A DNA stretch of 64,000 nucleotides from Thiomicrorhabdus marina (GTDB lineage Bacteria; Pseudomonadota; Gammaproteobacteria; Thiomicrospirales; Thiomicrospiraceae): NCBI RefSeq assembly GCF_017571465.1, contig NZ_JAGETV010000004.1:1-64000 (forward strand), written 5' to 3'. Within the stretch, counting starts at the first letter, position 1. Every line of letters begins with the position of its first letter. The notes under the pieces were generated by a model. The model ran no database searches and was not told the DNA's origin. It saw only the letters and a program-made list of their open reading frames with translations. The translations under genes and the position numbers were made by a program. Shown here one piece after another: positions 39,509-51,919 of this stretch.

Positions 39509-39532
39509 CGGTACAAACTTAAAACTAAGTAA

Positions 39533-40828
<1,296 letters not shown>

Positions 40829-40907
40829 TTAACAAAAACTTAAAAATCTTTTCTTACTGTGCCTTAGGCGTCATGCTAACGATTAAGTGTGACAGTCAGA
40901 TGAATTA

Positions 40908-40945
40908 ACAAAATAAAGCCCCGAAAACAAGGTTTTCAGGGCTTA
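40908..40945 (-). terminator. Rho-independent terminator after kdsA
   Basis: Stem AAGCCC(C)GAAAAC / GTTTTCAGGGCTT with loop AAG; on the minus strand it is followed by TTTATTTTGTT. It separates kdsA from eno. Confidence 0.75.
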
Positions 40946-40955
40946 AAACCGGATA

Positions 40956-41794
40956 TTAGCCTAAAAGACTATTTTCAATAAAGCCGTGTTTTTTTACGAC
41001 TTGATCAAGTTCCTTCATTGTTTCCAATAAAGGTTTTAAATTATTAAGCGGCCACATGTTTGGCCCGTCGCTTAATGCATTTTGCGGATCAGGGTGTGTT
41101 TCCATGAAGACACCTGAAATCCCTGCCGCAATTGCGGCACGTGCCAAAACCGGCACCATTTCGCGTTGGCCACCAGAGGTGGTTCCTTGACCACCCGGTT
41201 GTTGCACAGAGTGGGTAGCATCAAACACCACAGGGCAACCCGTTGAACGCATTTGCGCCAAACCGCGCATATCAGAAACGAGAGTGTTGTAACCAAAAGA
41301 GGTTCCACGGTCACAAACCATAATATTTTCATTACCGACTTCACGCGCTTTTGCCACGACTTGATCCATATCCCAAGGCGCTTGGAACTGGCCTTTTTTG
41401 ATATTAACCGGCAAACCTTGCTTACAGACATTTTGGATGAAGTTGGTTTGACGAACTAGAAACGCAGGGGTTTGCATTACATCGACAACAGAAGCGACTT
41501 CATCCAGTGGCGTGTCTTCATGCACGTCAGTTAATACCGGTACGCCTATTTCGTCTTTTACTTTTTGCAAAATACGTAACCCCTCTTCAATTCCTAAACC
41601 ACGGAAGCTAGAAGTTGAGGAGCGGTTAGCTTTGTCGTAAGAAGACTTATAGATAAAAGGTATGTCTAGCTCATCGGTCAATTCTTTCAGCGCTGCGGCT
41701 GTGTTCATCGCCATTTCTTCAGACTCAATAACACAAGGCCCGGCAATTAAAAATAAAGGCCGATCCAAACCGACTTGGAAATTACATAGCTGCA

Positions 41795-41795
<1 letters not shown>
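40956..41795 (-). CDS. kdsA: 3-deoxy-8-phosphooctulonate (KDO-8-P) synthase
   Basis: Condenses arabinose 5-phosphate and phosphoenolpyruvate to KDO-8-P for lipopolysaccharide. Family motifs: [62 protein letters not shown] and [13 protein letters not shown]. At 279 residues the length is normal. The absence of a Cys at the metal position (CDRG is elsewhere) suggests the metal-free class, but this needs alignment. Its ATG overlaps the pyrG stop by one base. Confidence 0.97.
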
Positions 41796-43438
<1,643 letters not shown>

Positions 43439-43599
43439 TTAGAGAAAAAAAAAGAACTTGAAACATAAGAATTCAAGTAATCAGAATGGATGCACATTAT
43501 AGCGAGTAAGTGCTTATTCAGCAATGTCTTTCCCAAAAAAACGTCATGACTTAAGCGATCGTTTTTTAGGATTAGGTCGTTACCTCAGTGCCAATTTAA

Positions 43600-45075
43600 C
43601 TAAAGTAGCTGCATCCAACGCCATAATTGTTTTTGAGTAACGGTTCTTGTGGTGAATTTAACACCTTCCAATGGGTGCTTCTTGGTTATACCAAGCATAA
43701 AAAATTCCATTTCACCGCTTGCCGTATTGTTGTGCAGCATAACAGGCCACAAGCCTCTTTCCCAAGTTGGAATTTGATTGGATTGAAAGAACGTTTTGAT
43801 ACGCTTTTTGTTATCTGAATACCATGTCAAATTCATTGTTTTGGCTTGAGTTAAGGTGATTACCTCAAAAGTATTGGCCGCCTTGATAGATTCCTCTGGT
43901 AAACGCCATAAAAAACAAATAGCCGAGCTACTTTCAGCAGAATCATTACTCAATAAAAATGAGGAATTATTATTTTGTTCCTGTTTCGACAAATCGTCCG
44001 GTAGCAAGTAAAGTCGATTTTTGAAAACACGTAGTGATAAGTCTTCCGGTAGTTTTAACTTACCACTGCAATGATGCTCATCCAACCAACTTTGTTGCAA
44101 CCATTGCAGTACTGCATTATTTAGTTTAATCGGATAAGCGCTATGATTTTGTAGCCAATAACGAAAAACATTTTTCTGCTCTGAGCAATCTAACTCTGCA
44201 TTTCTTGTTAGGTAAAGTTCATTAAAATCGGAATCTTTAAGCTGCAATTTTGCCAGCTTATTCAGCAAATAACTCGCTTCTTGAAGGTTTTCTGCCGTTT
44301 TTGCCAAGTTTTGAGAGGCATTTGGAATAGATTCTTGCAGTTGCGGCAAAATTTGATTTCGTAACCAATTACGACGAAATTGTGGATTTTGATTTGAACC
44401 GTCTTCAATCCACATTAAGTCATGTCGTTCTGCATAACCAAGGATTTCAGCTTTCGAAAAATTAAGTAGCGGTCGAATATGCCATTTTTGATTTTTATTT
44501 TGCACTGCCAGCATTGCGCCAAGCCCAGTGACGCCAGTCTGGCGAAGCGCATTCAATAAAAAAGTTTCGGCCTGATCATTTTGATGGTGCGCGGTAAGCA
44601 GGACATCATTTTTCTGTAATTGTGCAAACAATATTTTATAACGTGCTTTGCGTGCAGCTTGCTCCAAGCCTTGTCGTGAGCGATTTTCAATCGTAATTTG
44701 ATGACTTACAAAGTCAATTTGCCAATGATGACAAATGTCTCCACAAAAGTTTTCCCAGGCATGGGCTTCAGGCTGTAAATTGTGGTTGATATAGATCGCA
44801 CGAATTTTATTATTTGGCTGTTTTTGTTGCCAAATTCTACATAGATGCAGCAAAACAACTGAATCAACGCCACCACTTAAAGCGATAACGACCGATCGAC
44901 CTTCTTCGTAATCAAAAGAAATTTGGGAGGTTAATAGATCTTGAAAATGTTGCTGGAACACGCTATCGGAGAGAAGCGGTGTTTTCAGCTTTTCACAAGG
45001 ATTAGACAAACTGTTATGGAGGCAGTAGAAATGACTTTTAGTGGCTAAGGCGGATGGGGTTAATAGTTCACTCAT
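43600..45075 (-). CDS. tilS: tRNA(Ile)-lysidine synthetase
   Basis: Modifies C34 of tRNA(Ile) CAU to lysidine so that it reads AUA. The PP-loop SGGVDS is at residues 67-72 and the family block IRPLLNFSKAEILGYAERHD, HHQNDQAETFLLNALRQTG and DGSNQNPQFRRNWLRNQILP are present. At 491 residues it is slightly long, mainly from ~45 extra residues at the N-terminus. It sits between accA and pyrG, the conserved place. Confidence 0.94.
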   Translation of the reverse strand: MSELLTPSALATKSHFYCLHNSLSNPCEKLKTPLLSDSVFQQHFQDLLTSQISFDYEEGRSVVIALSGGVDSVVLLHLCRIWQQKQPNNKIRAIYINHNLQPEAHAWENFCGDICHHWQIDFVSHQITIENRSRQGLEQAARKARYKILFAQLQKNDVLLTAHHQNDQAETFLLNALRQTGVTGLGAMLAVQNKNQKWHIRPLLNFSKAEILGYAERHDLMWIEDGSNQNPQFRRNWLRNQILPQLQESIPNASQNLAKTAENLQEASYLLNKLAKLQLKDSDFNELYLTRNAELDCSEQKNVFRYWLQNHSAYPIKLNNAVLQWLQQSWLDEHHCSGKLKLPEDLSLRVFKNRLYLLPDDLSKQEQNNNSSFLLSNDSAESSSAICFLWRLPEESIKAANTFEVITLTQAKTMNLTWYSDNKKRIKTFFQSNQIPTWERGLWPVMLHNNTASGEMEFFMLGITKKHPLEGVKFTTRTVTQKQLWRWMQLL

Positions 45076-45133
45076 TTACAATCATTATCCTTGCTATCAA
45101 AGCCCAAAAACAATGATAGCAAGTCAGGAATTT

Positions 45134-46087
45134 TTAACCTTCAAAATTACCGTAACTCATATAGCGGTCATAGCGTTTTTTCAGCAGCTCTTCACTAGAA
45201 CGCGTTTTTAGTTCACTCAATTGGCCTAAAATCGCTGTTTTTAGATTACCAGCAGCTATATGGTAATTGCGATGCGCGCCGCCTAAAGGCTCATCAATAA
45301 TTTTATCAACTAAACCTAACTCTTTAAGGCGTGCTGCCGTGATTCCAAGCGCTTCAGCAGCATCGGGGGCATTTGCAGCATTTTTCCATAGGATGGAAGC
45401 ACAACCTTCCGGAGAGATAACCGAATAGGTTGAATACTGCATCATCATCGTGACATCACCAACACCAATTGCCAGCGCTCCGCCAGAGCCGCCTTCACCA
45501 ATAACAGTACAGATAATCGGAACCTTTAGCTCGGCCATCTCGATTAAATTACGAGCAATTGCTTCCGATTGACCGCGTTCTTCGGCATTGATACCAGGAT
45601 AAGCACCCGGAGTGTCGATAAAGGTTACGATTGGCATATTGAAACGTTCTGCCATCTTCATCAGGCGTAAGGCTTTACGGTAGCCTTCTGGACGCGGCAT
45701 ACCGAAATTACGGCGAATTTTTTCTTTTGTATCCCGCCCCTTTTCTTGCGCAATCAACATCACAGGTTGACCGTCGATGCGAGCTAAACCGCCAACAATT
45801 GCTTCATCATCAGCAAACGCTCTATCGCCGTGAAGTTCTTTAAACTCATCAAAGATTAGAGGAATATAATCCGTTGCATACGGGCGTTGCGGATGGCGCG
45901 AAACCTTTGAGATTTGTACGTCACTTAACTTGCTAAAAATCGATTTTGTCAGGTTAGCGCTCTTCTCTTCCAATGCAGAAATTTCTTGGATCAAATCCAT
46001 GTCTTCGCCTTCTAAATGGCGCAATTCATCAATTTTTGCTTCAAGTTCTGCAATCGGTTGTTCAAAATCCAAAAAGTCTAATTTCAT
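45134..46087 (-). CDS. accA: Acetyl-CoA carboxylase carboxyltransferase subunit alpha
   Basis: Alpha subunit of the carboxyltransferase that makes malonyl-CoA for fatty acid synthesis; it pairs with AccD, not in this window. It has the family motifs [55 protein letters not shown] and a conserved [20 protein letters not shown]. At 317 residues the length is normal. It begins the accA-tilS-pyrG-kdsA-eno-ftsB block. Confidence 0.97.
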   Translation of the reverse strand: MKLDFLDFEQPIAELEAKIDELRHLEGEDMDLIQEISALEEKSANLTKSIFSKLSDVQISKVSRHPQRPYATDYIPLIFDEFKELHGDRAFADDEAIVGGLARIDGQPVMLIAQEKGRDTKEKIRRNFGMPRPEGYRKALRLMKMAERFNMPIVTFIDTPGAYPGINAEERGQSEAIARNLIEMAELKVPIICTVIGEGGSGGALAIGVGDVTMMMQYSTYSVISPEGCASILWKNAANAPDAAEALGITAARLKELGLVDKIIDEPLGGAHRNYHIAAGNLKTAILGQLSELKTRSSEELLKKRYDRYMSYGNFEG

Positions 46088-46159
46088 AAGTTTCCATCTC
46101 TAGACAATGCTTATTTATGCGCGCATTTTAACAAAGTTAACGGGCAGTTACTGAATTTG

Positions 46160-46215
46160 TGTTAGGGAAACGCGGAATAAGTCCAAATGACTTCAGGTAA
46201 AGCAAACATGCGTCT
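46160..46215 (+). repeat. Copy of dispersed intergenic element (AAGTCCAAATG core)
   Basis: Contains GGGAAACGCGGAATAAGTCC followed by AAATGACTTCAGGTAAAGCA. The core and its flanks match, with few changes, the minus strand at 178-213 and the element at 47162-47200. It lies in the accA / DUF481 intergenic region. Confidence 0.6.
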
Positions 46216-46374
46216 TAGCTGGCCGATTATTTATGATCGTATTTAGATCTGATAAAAAGGGAATACTGCGGCCATCTGTTCAACGCTGTTTTTTTAATAT
46301 TCAGATTTTACCTTTATAAGTAAATGCTTAATAATAGGCAGGTGAAAATTAACAACCAATCGTTAGGGATAAGC

Positions 46375-47127
46375 ATGAACTCAACAAAAAAGTGCCTAAA
46401 CAGAAATATCCACTCAGTAATCTTAGCTTCATTACTGGCTGCCAGCAGTTCGACTGCTATGGCTGAAAATGGATTTAAAGGAAGTGGCGAATTAGGTTAC
46501 AGCGATATGTCTGGTAACACCGAAAGTACCTCTTTATATGCCTCTCTTAAGCTCTCCTACACTCAGGATGTTTTTGAAATTAAGTCGCTAATTGAAGCGA
46601 ATTACCAAGAGGAAGGTGGTGATAAAACCCAAGAACGCTACCTTGTTGATCTTCAAGGAAATCGCTATTACAACGGCTCTAAAACTTACTATAGTTTTCT
46701 TGGCGCTCGTTTTGAGAAGAGTTTCTCTGAAGGAATTGATTTAGATTCAACTTACACCGGCGGTTTAGGTCGCACACTTTATAAAACCGATGCAACCAAA
46801 TTGACCGGTGAACTTGGTGTAGGTTACCAAACGGTTGATTACTCAACAGCATTCGGTGGTGGTAGCGATGATAATACCATCGGGCGTGTTAAAGCGGATT
46901 TAACTCATACCTTTAATGAAAATGTCGATTTCACTCAGGACTTAATCACTACGGTTGGCATTAGTGATAAAAACACGAAAATCGAAGCAAATTCCGCTCT
47001 AAAAGTGAAACTTGCTGAAAAAATGCGTTTGAGTGCCGGCTTTAAATATCGCCGTAACTCGGATCCGGCAGCAGGTGCTGAGAAAGTCGATAAGCAGACA
47101 TTGCTGACACTGGTTTTTGATTTCTAG
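46375..47127 (+). CDS. DUF481 family outer-membrane-type protein
   Basis: A 250-residue exported protein with a signal peptide (SVILASLLAASSSTAMA, cleavage near AMA-EN). The mature part is a series of alternating beta-strands (GELGYSDMSGNTESTSLYAS, and KYRRNSDPAAGAEKVDKQTL to a final aromatic LVFDF), the pattern of a beta-barrel of the DUF481/YdiY type. The function is unknown. The ATG at 46375 has AGGGAT six bases upstream; the frame opens earlier at 46324 without such a site. It is flanked by two copies of an intergenic repeat. Confidence 0.85.
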   Translation: MNSTKKCLNRNIHSVILASLLAASSSTAMAENGFKGSGELGYSDMSGNTESTSLYASLKLSYTQDVFEIKSLIEANYQEEGGDKTQERYLVDLQGNRYYNGSKTYYSFLGARFEKSFSEGIDLDSTYTGGLGRTLYKTDATKLTGELGVGYQTVDYSTAFGGGSDDNTIGRVKADLTHTFNENVDFTQDLITTVGISDKNTKIEANSALKVKLAEKMRLSAGFKYRRNSDPAAGAEKVDKQTLLTLVFDF

Positions 47128-47157
47128 GCAATTAAATCACTTTGTTTTTAACAAATG

Positions 47158-47240
47158 ATTTAAGGAAACACAGCAATAAGTCCAAATGGCTTCAAACTCT
47201 TTGCTGAAGTTAATGGGGCTTTATTCTGCGTTTCCTTCAA
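47158..47240 (+). repeat. Palindromic intergenic element
   Basis: Outer arms AAGGAAACACAGCAATAA (47162-47179) and TTATTCTGCGTTTCCTT (47221-47237) are inverted repeats; inside, CTTCA and TGAAG pair around a short loop. The left half matches the copies at 46160 and 191. It looks like a hairpin-forming, non-coding dispersed repeat. Confidence 0.6.
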
Positions 47241-47285
47241 GGTCACTTATTACTGTCACAGATTGGTGACTTACCTCATAACCAT

Positions 47286-49040
47286 CTATACGTCTTTATA
47301 TTTTCTTAAGTTATGATAAATCGCTAGCATGGTTTGATGAGAATTGGAATTTTTAAAGATATCAATTCCTTGCGGAGCATTCCAGAACACCATTTCAGAA
47401 TTTAAGTGTGCTAACACTGTTGATACTGTTTCTTTGCAAAATAGCGCTTCTAAAATACTGGTATCCGGTAACGTCATTTCATCCTGTTGTAATAAGGATT
47501 CAATCGCAATTTCAAAACTTTTATAAACGCCATACCATTTATTATCCGGTGTGACAAAGAACCAAATACCGTGCAGCGAATCAAGAGCATCCTCATAAGC
47601 TTGAGCAGCTATTTGGCACCAGAATTTAAGCTGTAAACAATTGATTGCCCCCCAAAAGCTATTTTTGTCCGGCATTAGACCAATTAAACTAGCAACGCCT
47701 TGATGATCGCTAAAGCCTAATGCTTCGATGAGCTCGACAATCGCCAGAGGATCATTGGTTTGCGGATATTGAATTAGGGCTTCACGTAGTAGACGCCCAA
47801 AATTTTGATTGGCATCGAGAATTTCATGTTTTGGGTAAACTTCCGACATACCTGGCACTACAATACGACAGGCCTCAAAACCATATTGATTGTAATTAGC
47901 AACATAGACATCGGTTCCTTGTTGATAAACCAACTCGCAAAGATATTGCCACTGCGCATCAACATCGCCACTAAAATCCCACGCAACAAAGTCAAAATCG
48001 AAATTGTGACTGACAAAATTAGCGTGAATCAATCCACTTGAATCAATAAAATGATTTTCGATATTTTCGTCGCAAGCAACTGAGAATTCATCAAAACTCG
48101 GTACCTGAAAGCCGTCTAACTCTTTTAGATGTCGACCTTGTAATGATTCGGTAAGTGTTCGCTCTACGGCCACTTCAAAAATAGGGTGTGCGCCAAACGA
48201 GGCAAAACATTGCCCGGATTTTTGATGATAAAGAGTGACATTTATGACCGGGAATTTCCCGCCTAGAGAAGCATCACGGACTTCAATAAAAATACCTTCT
48301 TCATTTAATGCGCTGATTGCCTGAACGATATCAGGATATTGCTGTAAAACGTCTTCTGGAACCAGCGGTAAGCAAAGGTTTTCTAACAGAATTTGATTTT
48401 TGACCCAGCGCTCAAACACTTCTGATAAACCTTGAACTTGCGCTTCAAGTGCACTATTACCCGCGGAAAGGCCATTGCTGGCATAGAGATTTGAAAAAAG
48501 ATTCATTGGGAAATAGTGCGTTGTCTCCTCTTTTTGCGAAATTAATGGCAAAGCACGGATTGAATCAACATGGTCATTGAAACTTAAAAAACTATCGAAC
48601 TCGAAATCATCCTGCGCAAATTCTGCGTAGTTTTCCGAGTCACTTAAATTCGAATAGTATTCCCATAGTGTCGGACTGAGCATTTCACGGAAGTTCTCCC
48701 TTGTGAACTGCTTTTCATTCGGATAATACAGCCAATCTCCTGTACTGGCTGCATAATCTTGTTCAAGCCAATAGTCCGAAAAGAAATAATTGGTTGAAAG
48801 ACGCTCAAGAAACTCCCCTAATGCACTGGCATAACAGGATTTTTCCGAAGCCCCTTTACCGTTAGTGAAGATGCCGGGACAACTTTTTTCAAAGATATGC
48901 AGTGAATGAATATGTGGCACCGGATTTAGCTTTAGCCCTTGCTGTATATCAAAGCCGATTTCCTTAGTAATCGATTCTAAATTATGAATCGACTGTTCCA
49001 AGCTTCTGACTTTGCCTTTGATAAATGTTTGTTCGCTCAC
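47286..49040 (-). CDS. ycaO: YcaO-domain protein
   Basis: A 584-residue protein like E. coli YcaO. The YcaO ATP-binding features are visible: GKGASEKSCYASALGEFLER (conserved Glu ligand), SAGNSALEAQVQGLSEVFER and VAVERTLTESLQGRHLKE. E. coli YcaO assists RimO in beta-methylthiolation of ribosomal protein S12; other YcaO proteins activate amide bonds for peptide azoles. No precursor peptide or azole genes are nearby, so the housekeeping role is more likely. It is divergent from a cytochrome gene with a Fur-box-like site between them. Confidence 0.92.
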   Translation of the reverse strand: MSEQTFIKGKVRSLEQSIHNLESITKEIGFDIQQGLKLNPVPHIHSLHIFEKSCPGIFTNGKGASEKSCYASALGEFLERLSTNYFFSDYWLEQDYAASTGDWLYYPNEKQFTRENFREMLSPTLWEYYSNLSDSENYAEFAQDDFEFDSFLSFNDHVDSIRALPLISQKEETTHYFPMNLFSNLYASNGLSAGNSALEAQVQGLSEVFERWVKNQILLENLCLPLVPEDVLQQYPDIVQAISALNEEGIFIEVRDASLGGKFPVINVTLYHQKSGQCFASFGAHPIFEVAVERTLTESLQGRHLKELDGFQVPSFDEFSVACDENIENHFIDSSGLIHANFVSHNFDFDFVAWDFSGDVDAQWQYLCELVYQQGTDVYVANYNQYGFEACRIVVPGMSEVYPKHEILDANQNFGRLLREALIQYPQTNDPLAIVELIEALGFSDHQGVASLIGLMPDKNSFWGAINCLQLKFWCQIAAQAYEDALDSLHGIWFFVTPDNKWYGVYKSFEIAIESLLQQDEMTLPDTSILEALFCKETVSTVLAHLNSEMVFWNAPQGIDIFKNSNSHQTMLAIYHNLRKYKDV

Positions 49041-49098
49041 AGGAGCTCCTTGAATAGTTTTTGCAATAAAAGTATTTGTTTTTTGGTTAAGTTTTTTT

Positions 49099-49121
49099 AA
49101 TGAGAGATAATTCTCATTATC
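49099..49121. promoter_or_regulatory. Candidate Fur box
   Basis: AATGAGAGATAATTCTCATTATC contains two overlapping palindromes: AATGAGA-GATAAT-TCTCATT and GATAAT-TCTC-ATTATC. This closely resembles the iron-regulator Fur site GATAATGATAATCATTATC. It lies 59 bases upstream of ycaO and 55 upstream of the cytochrome gene, so it may repress either under iron-rich conditions. Inference from sequence only. Confidence 0.5.
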
Positions 49122-49175
49122 GGTAGAATGGCTTTGGGTTTACCTATTTTTCTTCACATTATGCTCGGAGGCTCT

Positions 49176-49451
49176 ATGAAGAAATCACTCACTGCTTTTT
49201 TTGTTCTAACCGCTGTAATGGCTTCGCCTGCAATGGCAGAAATGCCAGGTAAAGTGCTGCATGATGATGCAAATTGCATGAAATGCCACACTGATAATCC
49301 TTACTCAACGAAAAAAACACCGACCTATCCAAAATTAGTTAAAGCTGTTCAGTTTTGTAACGACAACTTAAACGCGGGTTGGTTTGAAGATGAAGTTGAA
49401 CAGGTTGCAGATTATCTCAACCAAACTTATTACAAGCACCCAAAACCTTAA
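49176..49451 (+). CDS. Small periplasmic c-type cytochrome
   Basis: A 91-residue exported monohaem protein. It has a signal peptide (KKSLTAFFVLTAVMASPAMA) and one haem-binding site CMKCH in VLHDDANCMKCHTDNPY. The C-terminal NDNLNAGWFEDEVEQVADYL segment with a distal Met/His candidate is typical of small cytochromes. The partner oxidase or dehydrogenase is not in this window; an electron-transfer role in sulfur or oxygen metabolism is inferred. GGAGG lies five bases before the ATG at 49176. Confidence 0.87.
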   Translation: MKKSLTAFFVLTAVMASPAMAEMPGKVLHDDANCMKCHTDNPYSTKKTPTYPKLVKAVQFCNDNLNAGWFEDEVEQVADYLNQTYYKHPKP

Positions 49452-49500
49452 TCGAATTTATTTTTGATGCTATAAAACAATAATAATCATTGGTAGAACA

Positions 49501-49537
49501 AAAAAAGCCATACTCGATAAAGTATGGCTTTTATTTT
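49501..49537. terminator. Bidirectional terminator
   Basis: Stem AAAAGCCATACT / AGTATGGCTTTT with loop CGATAA and a T-rich tail (TTATTTTTTA); the other strand also ends in T run. It lies between the cytochrome gene and the convergent secreted-protein gene. Confidence 0.8.
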
Positions 49538-49554
49538 TTAAAGAGCATCTGTCT

Positions 49555-50442
49555 CTAGTTTGAATTTCGTTTGATTCTATCAGTCAGTTCTCGCAAGTGC
49601 TGCACCTTGTCTCCTCCAGCCATCTCAATGCCTTCTTCGTACAACTGGTCTTTGGCATCTGCCAAGACTTTATCGATCGCTTCAATCATAAAGTAGTGAT
49701 AAGTTGTTTTACCAATCTCCTGCCAGTCACGATTTTTGGCTGACCAAAGTGTGTTCAACTTCGGTTGTTCTGACAAGATTTTATCAACCTGTTCCAGCAT
49801 TGCGATTGCCGGTACGATGCGTTCGGAAGCATACAGCGGACGGTTGTTTTCGTGATAGAAGGTTTTACGGTGATATTTCACCAAATCGAAAACCGGAACC
49901 AAATCATTTAATTTAACCGCCATGGCTTCACGCTGCGCACGTTCGATGCGATCTAAGGTCATTACCGGTGCATCGGATTTCCAGCGACCAAAAACGATAT
50001 AAAGGTTGTTCCGCTCAACAAAATAATGTTTTCCTTCACCAAGTTTCATGGTTGATTGTTTCGGAACAACATAATCTAAGCGCTGAGTGTCAAGCTTAGT
50101 GGTATCTTTCCAGACTTCCCATCCGACGCCGTAACCTAGCGCCATGGCTTCTGGATCTTCTTTTTTTATCATCGGAATACAAGAACTACCGTAATCATGT
50201 CCTTCTACATAATCTTGAACTTCAACTAGATAGTCGCCATTATTTTGTACTGATTTAACCGTGCCGACAATAAAAGCATCGTCCTTAATATTCCCTGCCG
50301 GAAATGCCACAAAAACATGGCTGCCCTTCTGGAAATTGTGCAGCTGCGCTAAAGCTGATTGGCTTCCCAGCAGCCATAGACAAGCCATAAAAAATAGTTT
50401 TTTAGAGAGATTTTTACGTAAGTTTTTTTTGAATTGCATCAT
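49555..50442 (-). CDS. Secreted hypothetical protein
   Basis: A 295-residue exported protein with a signal peptide (LFFMACLWLLGSQSALA). The mature region has an SH3-like start (GSHVFVAFPAGNIKDDAFIV, GTVKSVQNNGDYLVEVQDYV) and then a helical part (REAMAVKLNDLVPVFDLVKY, then a YHYFMIEAID helix). I do not recognise the family; it is probably periplasmic. It begins one base after uspA's stop, so they are likely one operon. The real start may be the second Met. Confidence 0.7.
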   Translation of the reverse strand: MMQFKKNLRKNLSKKLFFMACLWLLGSQSALAQLHNFQKGSHVFVAFPAGNIKDDAFIVGTVKSVQNNGDYLVEVQDYVEGHDYGSSCIPMIKKEDPEAMALGYGVGWEVWKDTTKLDTQRLDYVVPKQSTMKLGEGKHYFVERNNLYIVFGRWKSDAPVMTLDRIERAQREAMAVKLNDLVPVFDLVKYHRKTFYHENNRPLYASERIVPAIAMLEQVDKILSEQPKLNTLWSAKNRDWQEIGKTTYHYFMIEAIDKVLADAKDQLYEEGIEMAGGDKVQHLRELTDRIKRNSN

Positions 50443-50931
50443 CTAATCTTTATTATCGATTTTTACATTAAGAACATCGCATTTTGCTTCTTGCAGAACC
50501 GAATGACTGGTACTACCAATAAATGCACGCCAAGCGGAATGACCATGAAAACCGATCAAGATACAATCCACCTGATTCAGTTCGGTAAAAGTACAAATTT
50601 CTCGTGCCGGATGACCAATTTTGATTTCGGTATTAAGCACGGAATCAACTGGTTTAAGTGCAGAGATTTCTTCTTTTAGAGACTGCATTTTATGTTTGGC
50701 GGCCTGTAATAAAACCTCTGTTGTTTGTTGATCCCAAACACCGGGTATGCCGCTGACAGCATTATCTTCAAGAATAGGATTAATCGGCAATTCAATCACA
50801 TGCAAAACGGTTATTTGAGCCTGGTACTGTTGTGCCATGCAGATAGCACGTTGCAAGGCTGCATAACTGGATTTTGAGAAATCCATCGCAACCAATAAAT
50901 GTTGATAAGGAGATTGCTGAACGGTTTGCAT
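50443..50931 (-). CDS. uspA: Universal stress protein family
   Basis: A 162-residue UspA-fold protein with HLLVAMDFSKSSYAALQRAI and the nucleotide-binding G-2x-G-9x-G(S/T) pattern in ILIGFHGHSAWRAFIGSTSH. USPs bind ATP and act in stress survival. The ATG at 50931 has AGGAG six bases upstream; the frame extends 33 codons further without a site. It precedes the secreted unknown gene. Confidence 0.88.
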   Translation of the reverse strand: MQTVQQSPYQHLLVAMDFSKSSYAALQRAICMAQQYQAQITVLHVIELPINPILEDNAVSGIPGVWDQQTTEVLLQAAKHKMQSLKEEISALKPVDSVLNTEIKIGHPAREICTFTELNQVDCILIGFHGHSAWRAFIGSTSHSVLQEAKCDVLNVKIDNKD

Positions 50932-51126
50932 GAAAGCTCCTAAAGTCAATGCGGTTGAAGTTGTACACAGTTTCTGTGGATAAGCGTGTGTGTAATAGTT
51001 TTGTAATGCTCCAAAGTCCTTATACATCAAGCACTTTTCTATGGCTGATTATATTTTAAGCACTATTTTAGTTACAAGATTCAACCTTCAATAAAGTATG
51101 AAATTTGCCATTCCTAATAGGCTAAG

Positions 51127-51891
51127 TCAGTCATTCTTTTGAGCTATTTTTTTACGCGCCAAACGTTGTTCAATGGTTTCAGCGACTTCATTACGTAAAT
51201 ACAGCGGCATTGGCAAACCTTCTTCTAGAGTTTGGCTATTCGGGTAATACGCCTCTGCAAGGCGTAACATAGCATGTGCATTTGGAAGCGTGTCATGATA
51301 CACCGGTTGAGCATGAGCAATTTCCGGATATTCCTTTTCAATATCACCAATAACAATCATCGTTTGGCCACTTTTTTCAGCCTGTGCTTGGATAACTTGT
51401 AATTGTTCAGTAACGTCTAGAGGCGTTAATAACGTTGTTTTATCAGCTTGCCATGGCTGTTTATCAGCAAGACTATAGGTACCCTGCTGTAGGTAAATCT
51501 CATTCATACGGGCATCCATTAAAGCCACCCAGATAACCGGACGCGTTCCTGCTTCCGCTTTTACCAGCTGGTAAGCCATTGACTCTAGTGATGAAATTGC
51601 TAAAAACGGAGTCTGCCAACCTAGCGCTAATCCCTGTACAATTCCAGCTGCAATGCGAATTCCGGTAAAAGCCCCAGGCCCTTCGCCAAATGCGATTAAA
51701 TCAACTTCTTGTCCAGAAATGCCGGCTTGTTTAAGCACATCATCAATCATTGGCAAAATGCGCTGAGCATGTTTTTGAGGAGTCATTTCATGAATCGCGT
51801 GCACTTCACCTTTATATAATAGTGCAACAGTACAATTTGCTGTTGAAGTGTCTAATGCCAAAATAGTTTCAGGAGCGGTGGTATTCGCCAT
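51127..51891 (-). CDS. tsaB: tRNA threonylcarbamoyladenosine biosynthesis protein TsaB
   Basis: A 254-residue TsaB, partner of TsaD and TsaE in forming t6A37 of tRNA. It has the ASKHA start ETILALDTSTANCTVALLYK and the family block FGEGPGAFTGIRIAAGIVQG. The usual dimer surface residues cannot be judged. It lies 28 bases after the YoaA/DinG helicase gene, a pair that is common in gammaproteobacteria. Confidence 0.95.
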   Translation of the reverse strand: MANTTAPETILALDTSTANCTVALLYKGEVHAIHEMTPQKHAQRILPMIDDVLKQAGISGQEVDLIAFGEGPGAFTGIRIAAGIVQGLALGWQTPFLAISSLESMAYQLVKAEAGTRPVIWVALMDARMNEIYLQQGTYSLADKQPWQADKTTLLTPLDVTEQLQVIQAQAEKSGQTMIVIGDIEKEYPEIAHAQPVYHDTLPNAHAMLRLAEAYYPNSQTLEEGLPMPLYLRNEVAETIEQRLARKKIAQKND

Positions 51892-51919
51892 AGTTGTTTC
51901 CGGTAAATGTTGTAAATAT

